Source: Apteryx mantelli (taxonomy: Eukaryota; Chordata; Aves; Apterygiformes; Apterygidae). From it: DNA of 64,000 bases. Position 1 is the first letter of the stretch, and the number at the start of each line of letters is the position of its first letter. The notes beneath the pieces are model-generated. The model worked only from the letters and a program-made list of their open reading frames with translations. It was not told where the DNA came from and made no database searches. Shown here piece after piece: positions 11,401 through 23,400 of this stretch. Position numbers and translations under genes: made by a program. The stretch spans positions 1,603,424-1,667,423 of the forward strand of contig NC_089979.1 in the NCBI RefSeq assembly GCF_036417845.1, given 5' to 3'.

Positions 11401-14400
11401 GCGTGGCCACCGGGCTGGAGCTCCTACCAGAAGGAGAGGGTGTAGTCGCCCACGAAGGTCTCGCTCTCCCGCACGAGGAAGGTGCCATCCTTGCCACCTG
11501 TCTCGGTGCAGTACTCGTGCAGCAGCTTCTCGGCGATCTGCCGCCCGTCGCGGCCCCCTCCCAGCTTCCCGTGGAACCACTTCTCCGTGAAGTGCAGCTC
11601 GTTGTTGTTGAACTCCTGTGAGCGGCCAGAGACACCGGGGGGTTAGCGTCCCCCTGAACCGCGGGGCAGAGCAGCCGGTATCAGCTGGGGCATCGCGAAC
11701 CTCTCCCCCTCCCCGTGGAGACACTCGGACTCCCCAAATGCCCCCCAGAAGGTCGCGCGCCTGCCCGGCATGCACCTCCTTCTGCTCCACCTCTTCCTCA
11801 TCCTCATTGAACTGGTAGCGGGATGTCTCCTCCGAGTAGTAGATCTTGTTGCTTGTCAGGACAAAATAATGTGGGCTCCAGGTCTGGGAAAGAGAAAGAG
11901 CGTCACCGGGGCAGGGATGAGAGTGGCAGGGAGGCACGGGGCTTTGAGGTCCCCATTCCTGCCCACATCTCCCATGCAATGGCAACGGCGTAGTAGAGCA
12001 CGTGCCCCATGCCTGCTCCAAACCCCGATGCTCTCCCGTACCAGCATGTCCTGCGTCTCCATCCGACTGACCCCACTCACCCCTGACCATGGCCCTCAGC
12101 AGGAAAGGCTCTTACATGATCAATGGGGTCTTCGAGGTAGAGGATGCCATTTTTGATGGAGTTGCTGATGTCGTTCTCGGAGTAGCTGGCCGTGGAGACC
12201 TCCTCGTACAGGTTCCCTTCAACCAGCTTCTTGTGCTGGGGAAGGAACCCAGAGAGAGGAGCTCAGCAAGGGGGACGGTCACCCCATCACTCCGTGGCAC
12301 TCGCCAAGCTCCCAGCTCTCAAAGCGATGCTTGGGAAGTGAAGGTGGAGCCCTGCAGATCCCCCCATGGCTGTTTGCATCGTGGTGCCCATCTCCTGCGT
12401 ACTTCTGCACTATCACCACCACCTGCAATGTGCCAGGGGGTCCTGGAGCACCTGTTCCCAAGCCCCGCAGGTCTCTCCTTGCACAGACAGATCCCTAGCA
12501 TCCTATTATTTGGGATTTGGGGAAATCCCCATCCCTTTCAGCCCAATGTTGTCCTTGCCCCTCCCGCTCCTGCAAGGAAAGAGGAGCTTCAGGGAGGTGC
12601 CAGGCTCTGCACCTTGATAAGGATCTTCTTCTTGAGCTGCGTGGGTGACGGCAGCTCGTCGGCATTGATGTCCACTGGCTTGGTGAGCAACATGTCCCCA
12701 AAGACCTTCTTGAAGTGGGAGGCCATGTTCCTCTGCTGGACGATGCTGCAGTGGTCTTCGATGGAGAGGATGATGGGGAACCTGGAGGAAGCAGGCAGGA
12801 AAGGTGGCTCAGAGCGTCAGCTCACTTGCACTCCCAGCAGGGCTGAGCCAGAGCCTGAGGGAGCAAATGGGGAACTGTTGGCTGGGCCACAGGCAGAAGA
12901 AGTAGAGGGGAATTTGTGCAATATTCTCCTGCATGGACCAGATTTGGGGGCATTGTGTGGTGAGCACAGCCTGGGAGCTCGGAGCGGGATTGGTGCAGGG
13001 ACTGGGAGCTCTTACTCGGAGGTGACGAACGCGTGCTCCTTGATGGTGTGCAGGACATCCAGGAACTTGATCTTCGAAGTGAGCGTGTGGCCATGATAGA
13101 TGATTGGCAGGTCATCCGGGCCATCCCAGCAGTCCACTGAGCGGGGGGACACCATAGTTAATGTGTGCTGGTCTCCAACCCCGCTTCCTAACCTTGTTCC
13201 TGGCCCCCTCTTCCATCATGCAGATGCGCCATGCACTGCTCCGTGCACCGTGGAGGATGCTTTTGGGCCCCCGGGGGATGCAAGAAGGCCACCCCCACCC
13301 CAGTGCCACGGGATGTGCCTGGGGGACAGTCTGTCTGATGTGCTGCTGGGTGCTGGGGGGAGGGGGGGGGTTCACCATTGCCACGGGGTCCCAGCAATTG
13401 AGATGCCCAGCAGGGATGGGGTCACTCACGCTCGATGCAGCGGCAGCCCATGCGGAGGCAGCGGGCGTATGCCTCCAGGGAGGACTCGCTGGAGAACTGG
13501 TCCCCCGTCAGGTACCTGTAGAGGAGCAAGAGGAGCCGTCAGTGGGCTGCCTTTGCCAGGGGTAAAAGCAGGGAGGCTCCACGCAAGCACTGAGGTCAAT
13601 GGGGACGGCCTGGGGGCGAGGGGATGCTTGTGGGGCCCCAGATGCTGGGCGCTAGGAAGATGGCTCCGGAGGACAGGCTGGGGGTCCCCAAGGCGAGCCC
13701 TTCCTCTGGCTTACGTGTTGTGGGAGGAGGAGATCCAGTACTGGGAGAGGGGGTGGTTCATCTCCTCAGGCACCACGCGCTCATATTTTGAGTCCATCAC
13801 CATGTTCTCCTTGGAGAAGAGGTACGTAAGGAACTGGGGAGGAAGCAGAGAGGTTAGAGCCCACCGGGGCTGGGGATCCCTGCAGGGGCTGTCACCACGG
13901 GGGGCCCACACACCTCGTCCAGCTGGAAGGAGGGGTCTGCTGCCTCGCTGGAGCAGTCCTTGAGGTAGGTGCACATGTAGTCCCGCACCGTGCCCACGTC
14001 GCTGGCCCAGGACTCCTAGGGCAGAAATGCGCCACACGGTTTGGGAGGAGCTGGAGGCAATGTGGCAGCCAGGAAGGGGTATCCTACTGGGGTCTCCGTG
14101 GCTGGGTCGTGAGGGAACGCAGGAGGGTTTCCAAGACTGGGTCTGGGAGGGATCCCTCAAGGGTCTCCAAGACTGAGGCCAGGAGGAATCTCTGAGGGAT
14201 CTCTTAAGCCAGGGTCAGGAGGGATCTCCAAGGGTTCTCCAAGGCTGGGGCCAGGAGGGATTCCTAAGAGATCTCTAAAGCAGGACCAGAAGGGATCTCT
14301 AAGGGGCCTCTAAAGCCAGAGCCAGGAGGATCCCTGAGGGATCTTTAAGGCTGGGGCCAGGAGGGATCTGAAGTAGATCTCTAAGTTTGGGACCAGCAGG

Positions 14401-17400
14401 ATCTCAAAGGGATCTCTAAGGTTGGGGCCAGGAGGGATCTCTAAGGTACCCCCAAGACTGGAGCCAGGAAGATCCCTGAGGGATATCTAAGGCAGGTCCG
14501 GAAGGGATCTCAATCTTAAAAGGATCTCCAAGATTGGGACCAGGATGATTCCTAAGAGACCTGTAAGGCTGGGCCAGGAGGATCCCTGAGGGATCCGGAA
14601 GGCTTAGGACCCAACTGGATCTCTAACATGTCCTGCCCCCCACTGCCTGAGGACAGATCACCACTGCCATGTGCTGGCAGATCTCTTTGGCCCCAGGGCT
14701 CCAGGCAGGGCTGCTCTGTACCTAGCAGTGCTACCCCATTGCGTCCCCAGGCTGCTGGCCTTGTGCTCAGCCACGACCCATGCCAGGGGCAGATCCGTTC
14801 ACGTGGCCAGCAGCACCCTCTCCTGCATGGGTGCTGTTGGGGTCCTACCCTGTTGAAACCAGCCCATTTTTCCCGGCCCCTATCCCTGGTCTGCGGGGAC
14901 CCAGTGCTGGCTGCAATCTTTCCCCAAGGTGTGGCACTTGCCAGGGGAAATGCCAGAGTGAGACAAACTGCAGTTTTCTAATAAAAAATGTTTTCCTTTG
15001 AAACCAGTGTTGGAGATGCTGCTAGTTCCCTACAAGGAATGGGATTGTTCGAGGAGGCTGGGAGAGAGCCTGATAACTGGGAAAAGGAAGTCTCAAATTA
15101 GAAAGGAATAAACTGTTCCCTGGGACAGAATGAGAAATCACAGCCTGGCCTGGGTGGGGAGATTTGGGTTAAGCACTGGGAATGTGTCTGCATGCTGCGG
15201 CTGGGTGCTTAGCGCTGGGATGCATGGCCAGGTGGTGCAAGCAGCTGTGAGGCTTAGGGGCAGGAAGGAGCCACAGCTGGGCAGAGGTGACCCCTCTGGG
15301 GATGACACTGTGCTGCGAAGACCTCGGACATGGAGGGTCGCGTGGGCACCCACCTTCTGGTCATGCAGCAGGAACTTCTGGAAGTCGTAGAGAGAGATCT
15401 GGCACAGCTCTGGCCGGTCCACGTTCCTGGGGTATGGAGGGGGCATCAGGAGGGGAGGCAGGGAAGTTTCCCAGGGGAAAATGAGGGTGGCTTGCACCAA
15501 CCCATGGCTTGTATTCCCGAGACCCCCCTTCTCCTGCCACGCTCCCCTGCCTTTCCACGGCAGCGTGCAATGTGCTTGGGGAGCGGAGACACCACAGGGA
15601 GGCTGGAGGCACCCAAGGCTGTTACATGGGGCTGCAGTAAAGACTCCCAACTGCAGCCAGGTTGATTCGGAAGACGCAGGATCCCGGGGCTGCACCCGTT
15701 GCATTTCCAGGGGTGATGTGGAAAAGGGCAGTGCACCACCTCCCGGCCTGCCTGGCACGTATCCGGAATAACATCCCCGCACGTCACCCTAAAACCTGTG
15801 CTGACATCCCACTAACATCTGGGCCAACATACCGCTTGTTGCCCCACCACGTCCCCCCTCACGTCCCCCCTCACATCTCCCCTCACCTCCCCCTCACATC
15901 CCCCTCACATCTCCCCTCACGTCCCCCTCACATCCCCCCTCAAATCTCCCTCATGTCCCCCTCTCATCCCCCTTACATCCCCCTCACGTCCCCCTCACAT
16001 CCCCCCTCATGTCCCCCCTCACATCCCCCCTCACATTCCCCTCACATCTCCCTCACATCCACCTCACATCTCCCTCACATCCCCCTCACATCTCCCTCAC
16101 GTCCCCCCTCATGTCCCCCTCACATCCCCCTCACGTCCCCCCTCATGTCCCCCTCACGTCCCCCCTCACGTCCCCCTCACGTCCCCCCTCACATCTCCCT
16201 CACATCCACCTCACATCCCCCTCACATCCCCCTCACGTCCCCCTCACGTCCCCCTCACATCCCCCCTCACGTCCCCCCTCACATCCCCCCTCACATCTCC
16301 CTCACATCTCCCTCACATCCACCTCACATCCCCCTCACATCTCCCTCACATCCCCCTCACATCTTCCTCACGTCCCCCTCACATCCCCCTCACGTCCCCC
16401 TCACGTCCCCCCTCATGTCCCCCTCACGTCCCCCTCACGTCCCCCTCACGTCCCCCTCTCATCCCCCTCTCATCCCCCTCACGTCCCCCTCACATCTCCC
16501 TCACATCCACCTCACATCCCCCTCACATCCCCCTCTCATCCCCCTCTCATCTCCCTCACATCTCCCTCACATCTCCCTCACGTCCCCCTCACATCCCCCT
16601 CACATCCACCTCACATCCCCCTCACATCTCCCTCACATCCCCCTCACGTCCCCCTCTCATCCCCCTCACGTCCCCCTCACATCTCCCTCACATCCACCTC
16701 ACATCCCCCTCACATCTCCCTCACGTCCCCCTCACATCTCCCTCACGTCCCCCTCTCATCCCCCTCACGTCCCCCCTCATGTCCCCCTCATGTCCCCCTC
16801 ACGTCCCCCCTCACATCCCCCTCACATCCACCTCACATCCCCCTCACGTCCCCCCTCACGTCCCCCCTCACATCTCCCTCACATCCACCTCACATCCCCC
16901 TCACATCCCCCTCACGTCCCCCTCACGTCCCCCCTCACGTCCCCCCTCACATCTCCCTCACATCCTCCTCACATCTCCCTCACGTCCCCCTCACGTCCCC
17001 CCTCATGTCCCCCTAACATCCCCCTCTCATCCCCCTCACATCCCCCTCACGTCCCCCTCTCATCCCCCTCACATCTCCCTGACATCCCCCTCACATCTCC
17101 CTCACGTCCCCCTCACATCCCCCTCACATCCCCTCTTACATCCCCCTCATGTCCCCCCTCAGTTTCCCCCTCACGTCCCCCTCACATCCCCACTCGTAAC
17201 CCCACTCACATCTCACCCTCATCCACCTTATATCTCCCTCACATCTCTGCTCATATCCCTCCTCACGGAGCATATCTGCCACCCTGACCTTGCCTCTGCC
17301 GTCCAGCCTGGTCCCACGTCAAGACAGCCAACGTTGGGGACGTCACATGATACCCACGCTCCCCTATCCCACCTCCCTCCGCTGTGCTCTGCCCCCATCC

Positions 17401-20400
17401 CGGCCCCTCGTGCCCAGCCGCGCAGAGGGTGCCTGCGGTGTCCTAGGGGTCCGCGAGCGCCGCGGGGCTCCCGGCTACTCACCGCAAGGGGAAGGAGAGC
17501 TCCAGCTGCTCGATGACCTGCGAGGCAAAGGAGACACTGGGGTTAGCTAGCTGGGGACTTGATGTGACCAGCTGGGGATGCTCGGGTGGACGGGCAACAG
17601 CCACGTCTCTTACCGACTTCTGCGTGTCGAACATCAGGTTCTTGTAGAACTGGATGAAGTGGGAGAAAGTCATCTCATTCCTGGCTTCCACCTCCTGCGG
17701 CGCCGGGGAGAGGACAGCACATGAGATTGGGGCTGGCATGGGGGACCACAGTGGGAGGGTGGCCGTGCACCAGGGCACGCAGCGGGAGAGCAGTCTGCAC
17801 CCCCGGACACGATGGGGATGCCCCACAGGAGCCTGCTCCAGCCTCCTGCTCCATGTCCCTGCGAAGGTGCCAAGCCCTCCCTCCCCACGTCCCTGTGCTG
17901 CATGGCCAGGTTGGCCAGGGCACTCGAGGGGCCTTACCACGAGCTTGTCCCGCAGGAACCTCATGTTGGGCACGCGGTAGTTCACCTGGGGCAGCATGGC
18001 CTTCAGGTCCTTCACTGTTACGCTGCAGGATGGTGAGCTGGTGTCAGGGCCTCGGCCAGATCCTGCAGGACCTTCAGGGGACCCCCAGGGACCAGGCAGA
18101 GGCCAGACCTTCCCCAGATGGGTCTCCATGCTGGGCCTGGAGCTTCCAACTTGGAGGCCAGCTCCTGGCCGCCACGGAGGGGAGCTGAGCCAGGGGAATG
18201 GAGCTGGCACTGCGGGAAGCCTGGCAGAACGGGCTGTCTCCCTCCGTGGGGTCACCCCAAGCCCCCCGACGTCTCCCAATCTTTTCTGATCTCCCCAGTC
18301 TCTCACAGTCTCCTCGATCCCCCTGATCTCCCCTGATCCTGTCCATCTCCACAGATCCCCCCCAATCTTCCCTGATCCCCCACACCCAGTCTTCCTGGTC
18401 TCTCTCAATCTCCCCTGAGTCCACATGATATCCCAAATCTCTCCAGATCCCCCTAATGTCCCCTGATCTTCCCTGATCCCCAGTCTCCCCTGATCTCCCC
18501 AAACCCCCCAATCACCCCGACACCCTGCTCCCGCAATTCCGCCAATCTTCCTCAACTCCCTGATCCCCCCAGTCTCTCTTGACTCCCCCAATTTCCCCAA
18601 TTTCCTCTGACTCTCCAGTCTCCCCTGACCTCCAATCTTCCCTGCTCCCCAATCCTCCCTAACTGCCCCAGTCTCCCCACTCTCCCTTGATCTCTCTGCT
18701 CCAGCACTTTTCCATCCTCAACAACTCAGCACCCTCTGCTTGATCCCCTCCAAGTGGAGAGGATGCTGGTGAGGCTGAAGGCCAGCCAAGACCACCTGGG
18801 CAGCCCTGTGGCACAGAGCCTCCGCACCGGGGTCCCAGCACACACCTTGCTTGGCCTTGCTGGAGCCAGCCTGGTCGCTGGCTTGGGGTCCCCGACCCCA
18901 GCCAGGCTGTGGGCCATGGACCTGGGGCCTGCAGTGAAACAGCCAGCCCCAAAACACCAGCAACTAGTTCCCAAATATTCTGGAGGAGAAGAAAAATTGC
19001 CAAGCACACAGAGAGAGATGCTTACAGCATCACTCACAGCTGCTCCCTTAAAATCCCCCTGGACTGGCATGGCACTGTTGGATTTGCCCCAGAAGCATTT
19101 TTGCCTTTTTTTCCTTGTAATTAACATTGGATCGGTGCGACTATGAGAGCCCTGAGCAGAGGGGTGGGGAAAGGAAGTGCATCCAGGTGCCCCAAGCTGG
19201 CCTGTCCCATCTGGAGGTGATGCCAGCCTGTCCCCATGTTTACAGTCTGAATTAACTTGCTTTGGGTTTTTTAGTTTCTCAGGGAGACATTTATGGGGTG
19301 CATTGACGGACCATCCACTTTCCTCCTTGTGCTGGTGGAAAAGCTGTGTGCAGGCTGTGGAGCTGGTGGGCACAGGGGCATTTGGGTCCCCGTGGTCCCT
19401 TTCAGCTCCACAGGGACCTGCCGGTGGCTCACCTGCCTTCCCGCGACCTGTCCATGGCGTCAAACTGTTTCCGCAGCCACCTGGGGAAGGAAGTAAGAGA
19501 TGGTGCTCAGCCCAGGGGATCGAACCCTACAGGTGTTCATCTCCCTAGACTCCCATATGGGGCATCAGGGAGCGGCACCATTGGGGTCACAGGTCTCTCC
19601 TCACCTCTCGATCTGCAGCGGGGTCTGGGCTTTCTGGGTGTCCGCCACCAGCCAATTGAGGCCGGTTATCCACAGGTTGATGTCTTCCTCACAGAAAGCT
19701 GGAGGTGGAAGAGGAGGGCAGTGAGGCTGGGATGGGGAGAGATGAGTGGAAACAGGGCAAGGGTTGTGCTGGGGCTGAGCAAGGCCAAGATGCCTGATCC
19801 CAGGTATCGCTAACCCAGCCCCCAGGGCAGATGTCCCAAAAGCAGGGACCTCTCCCGGCCTCTTCCCGTTGCCACGTCCCAGGCCAGAGGCTGGAGATGG
19901 ATGAGGAAACCTGAGGTCGGTAGGAAAGAAGCCACGAACCGGCCACGCTGAGTGTCCGCAGCCTGAAGTCCATCCCATAGAGGATGATGAAGCACATGGT
20001 GAAGTCGAGCTTGCGAGCATCCTCCGGGTAGCGTTCGAAGTCCCGCGAGTTCTTCCCCAGGCGGATCTCCTTTATCTCCCGAATGTCGACTGCAGGGAGA
20101 GAAGGACATGGGACCGTCCCCTTCAACCCTGCCACCCGGGAAGGTGAGAGCAGGACAGGGGGCTGAGGCAGTGCCAGGACACCCATGCGCTCGGGGCTCT
20201 GGGATGTTGTTGGGAAGTGGGATGCTGCCAGTAGAGGGGATGCAAAGAGGGATGCTCTGGGATGGGGGACAGCAATGGGGTGGCCGGCACACAGGGCAGA
20301 GAGGGACATCAGTGGGGTGCAGAAACTACAGGATGGGATGGTCTGGTGCCCACGGGGCAGGACCTCGGCCCTTTGCGGTGCTGCTGGCGTCAGCATCTGG

Positions 20401-23400
20401 GGCAGGAAAGAGTGGAGCACATTTGGAGCTGGGTTTGGGGAAAAGGAGCCCGGGGCAATGCGCAGGGCAAAGCCACAGCGTGTGCACAGGGTCCAAGGAG
20501 AAAGGGAAGAGAAAAAAAGGGACAAAAAGAGAGAGAGAGAAAGATGAAAAAGAAAAGGGAAAGGGAAAGGGAAAGGGAAAAGGAAAAAGAAAGGGAAAGG
20601 GAAAAGGAAAGGGAAAAGGAAAAGGAAAAGGAAAAAAAGGAAGGAAGAAGAAGGAGAGAGAAAGAAAAAGAAAGAAAAAAGACAGACAAAGACAGAAAGA
20701 AAGAAAGCAGAAAAAATGAAAAGAGAGAAAAAAGAAAGAAAAAAGAAAGAAAGAAAAAGAAAGAAGAAAGAAAGAAGGAAGGAGGGAAAAGAAAAGAAAA
20801 AAGTGAAGTGAAGTGAAGTGAAGTGAAGGAAGGGAAGGGAAGGGAAGGGAAGGGAAGGGAAGGGAAGGGAAGGGAAGGGAAGGGAAGGGAAGGGAAGGGA
20901 AGGGAAGGGAGAAAAATGGGAAAAGATTTTGTCGGTGAAGAAGGAGGGACACGTATGAAGGGGCAGGGAAGGCTCCTGCCAAATTGCCCAGGGTGGGAGA
21001 TGCCCACACGGAGCCAACACAGCCCAGCAGGGCACAGCAGAGCACAGCACGGCACAACACGGCACAACACAATGTCTCCATGGCCCTGCAGCAGCATGTC
21101 CACCAGTGTGACAGCATCACGGGTGCTGCATGTCCTCTGCGGAGCCATGTCCCCAAGATGGGGCATCCCCACGGCACTGCCTGTGGGTGCATGATGGCAC
21201 CATGGGTGCCACGTGTCCTCTGGGGAGCCATGTCCCCAAGATGGGGCATCCCCATGGCACTGCCTGTGGGTGCATGATGGCACCACGGGTGCCACGTGTC
21301 CTCTGGGGAGCCATGTCCCCAAGATGGGGCATCCCCATGCCACTGCCCATGGGTGCGAGATAGCACCATGGGTGCCACGTGTCCTCTGGGGAGCCATGTC
21401 CCCAAGACAGGGCATCCCCATGGCACTGCCTGTGGGTGCATGATGGCACCGCGGGTGCTGCGTGTCCTCCAGGGAGCCATGTCCCCGCGGCCCAGCAGCA
21501 GGATGTCCCCGTGCGCAGGTGGACATGCTGTAGGCCAGGGCAGTCGGGTGCTGCTCAGCTGGCTTCATCCGAGCTCTGTGCGGTCCCGCCAGCGCATCTC
21601 TGGGCGCTCTCGCTTGCCTTCTCTGCTCAAAAGCGAATCCTGCTCCAGGACGGTCTGAGCTCATCGTTTAATTGAAGACATCTGCCCAAAGGTGGCAATT
21701 TCGAACCCCGGGAGCCTCGACCGCAGGGCGTTGCTTTCCTGCCCGCCCTGCACTCTCATTATCCTCGCTATATAAAGTCCTCGCCGGCGGGGCAGGAGGG
21801 CTGGGTTTCCGGGCCGGACTCTTCCTCAGGGCTGCGACGCTGGAGGATATTTCCAGCCGCTGGTTTTACAGAGCAGGCCCATCCCACTGTGCTGGAAAGT
21901 GGCAGCATGATAATAATCATGATATTAGGAATATTAGTGATAATAGCCGATGTCGGCCCCCTTACGCAGGGCATCACGCCTGTGCAGCTCTGTCCTCCAG
22001 GGAGCAAGGGCTGAGGGCCACCACCGGAAAGGGCTTTGTGCAGCCAAGGTTGAGCTAACGAACATGCGTCTGTGCGTGGTGGGGAGAGACAGCCGGAGCA
22101 GGTTATTGTGATGCAGGAAATGGGTCATTTCCCGGAGATTTTCCAGCAAAGCTCCGGCTGGGTTTCCTACGCCACCGGCGGGGAAGGGCGCAGGGGTGCA
22201 GGACCGGCCGAGGGCTGCTCCCAGGCGCCGATGCTCGGGGCCGTCTGCCAGCGCTGGAAACGCTCTCCGGTTCCAAGGCACCGACTCCTGCCCAGGCGAA
22301 GGTGGGAGAAGGAAAGACCGAGCGCATGGAAGAATAAGGGATAGGGAAGAAATCAGGCTGCTTTAGCAGGCTAAGTGGCAAGCAAGGATGGGGAGCCGAG
22401 TAGTTTCGCTTGGAGGAAGGGCTCCAGAAAACACTGGCGACTTTATAAAACCTTCCCTCGCTGCATGAATGCAAGGCAGCTTTCCAGAAACCAGAGAGGT
22501 TTTTTATCACTTTACGGAGAACTGAGGCACGGAGGAGTTTGCACCCGCGCGTGCACTTTTTCTTTGGAAACAAATCACAGGCAGGGAAGCGAAATCCACC
22601 CATGCTGTCGCCATACCCGGAGCGTAACCCCTGCGCCGGGGCTGCTCCAGGGCTGTACCGCGGCCCTGGAGCAAAGCCGCATTTGTGTCCTGAGCGTAAA
22701 TGGGCAGGTACTTGGGACTGACTGAGTTTCCGTAGGTTGGAGGACGGCGGCTCGTGACCGAACCTGCCTGCCTGCAGAGGCAGAGCCTTCTCCTGGCGAG
22801 AAGCCGGTGCCCGGCAGCGCCTGGGGCTCTGCCGATGCTCAGGGGTACCTTGGGGGGCGACCAGCCTGCACGTCCCACCTAGGGAAAGAAAACCATCCCC
22901 ATGGCCCGGCGCTGCCGGGATCCGGCCTCAGGCAAAGTCTCTGGGCGCCGCGAGGACCAAAACGCCCGGCGAGACGAGCCACGGGCGAGGGAGCGGAGCT
23001 GGAAGGCGCCTCCTTTCTCCGCGCCGAGCGGCGCGTGCGGCACAATACGACGCGCTGGCGGCTTCCTGGAAACAACATCTGCAGCGGATTTGCAGCGATC
23101 ATGTCAGAACTATGTCTCCAAACTCCTCCCCGCATTGTCTCAGGGGTCCCAGCTATTAAAACACTCTGGAATCCAGTTCCAGCTGCGAAAATCCCTTTTC
23201 CCTTCTCATGCAAAGGGAGCATCTAGCGTGTTACAAAGAGCGCTTTAAACACGCGGGCAGCGTGGCCTGCGTGGGAAGGCAACGTAGGGCCAGCTGCTGG
23301 AAGGGGTCTGGCCTGCAGCTTTTCCCAGCGCTGAAGGAGCCCGGGCGCTTCCTTCGTGCGTTAGGAGAAGAGCGAAGCAAAGTGGCCGAGAGGGAATTGC

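Noticed and set aside
15662-17287. 541-codon plus-strand open frame rich in Pro, Ser and His
   Set aside because: It is the 11-bp minisatellite read through: 33 bp equals 11 codons, so several frames stay open. It lies within a PLC intron on the opposite strand.
19689-21480. Long minus-strand frames with [11 protein letters not shown] repeats
   Set aside because: They are translations of the polypyrimidine strand and of the 83-bp repeat. Only the segments at PLC exons 2 and 3 are coding.
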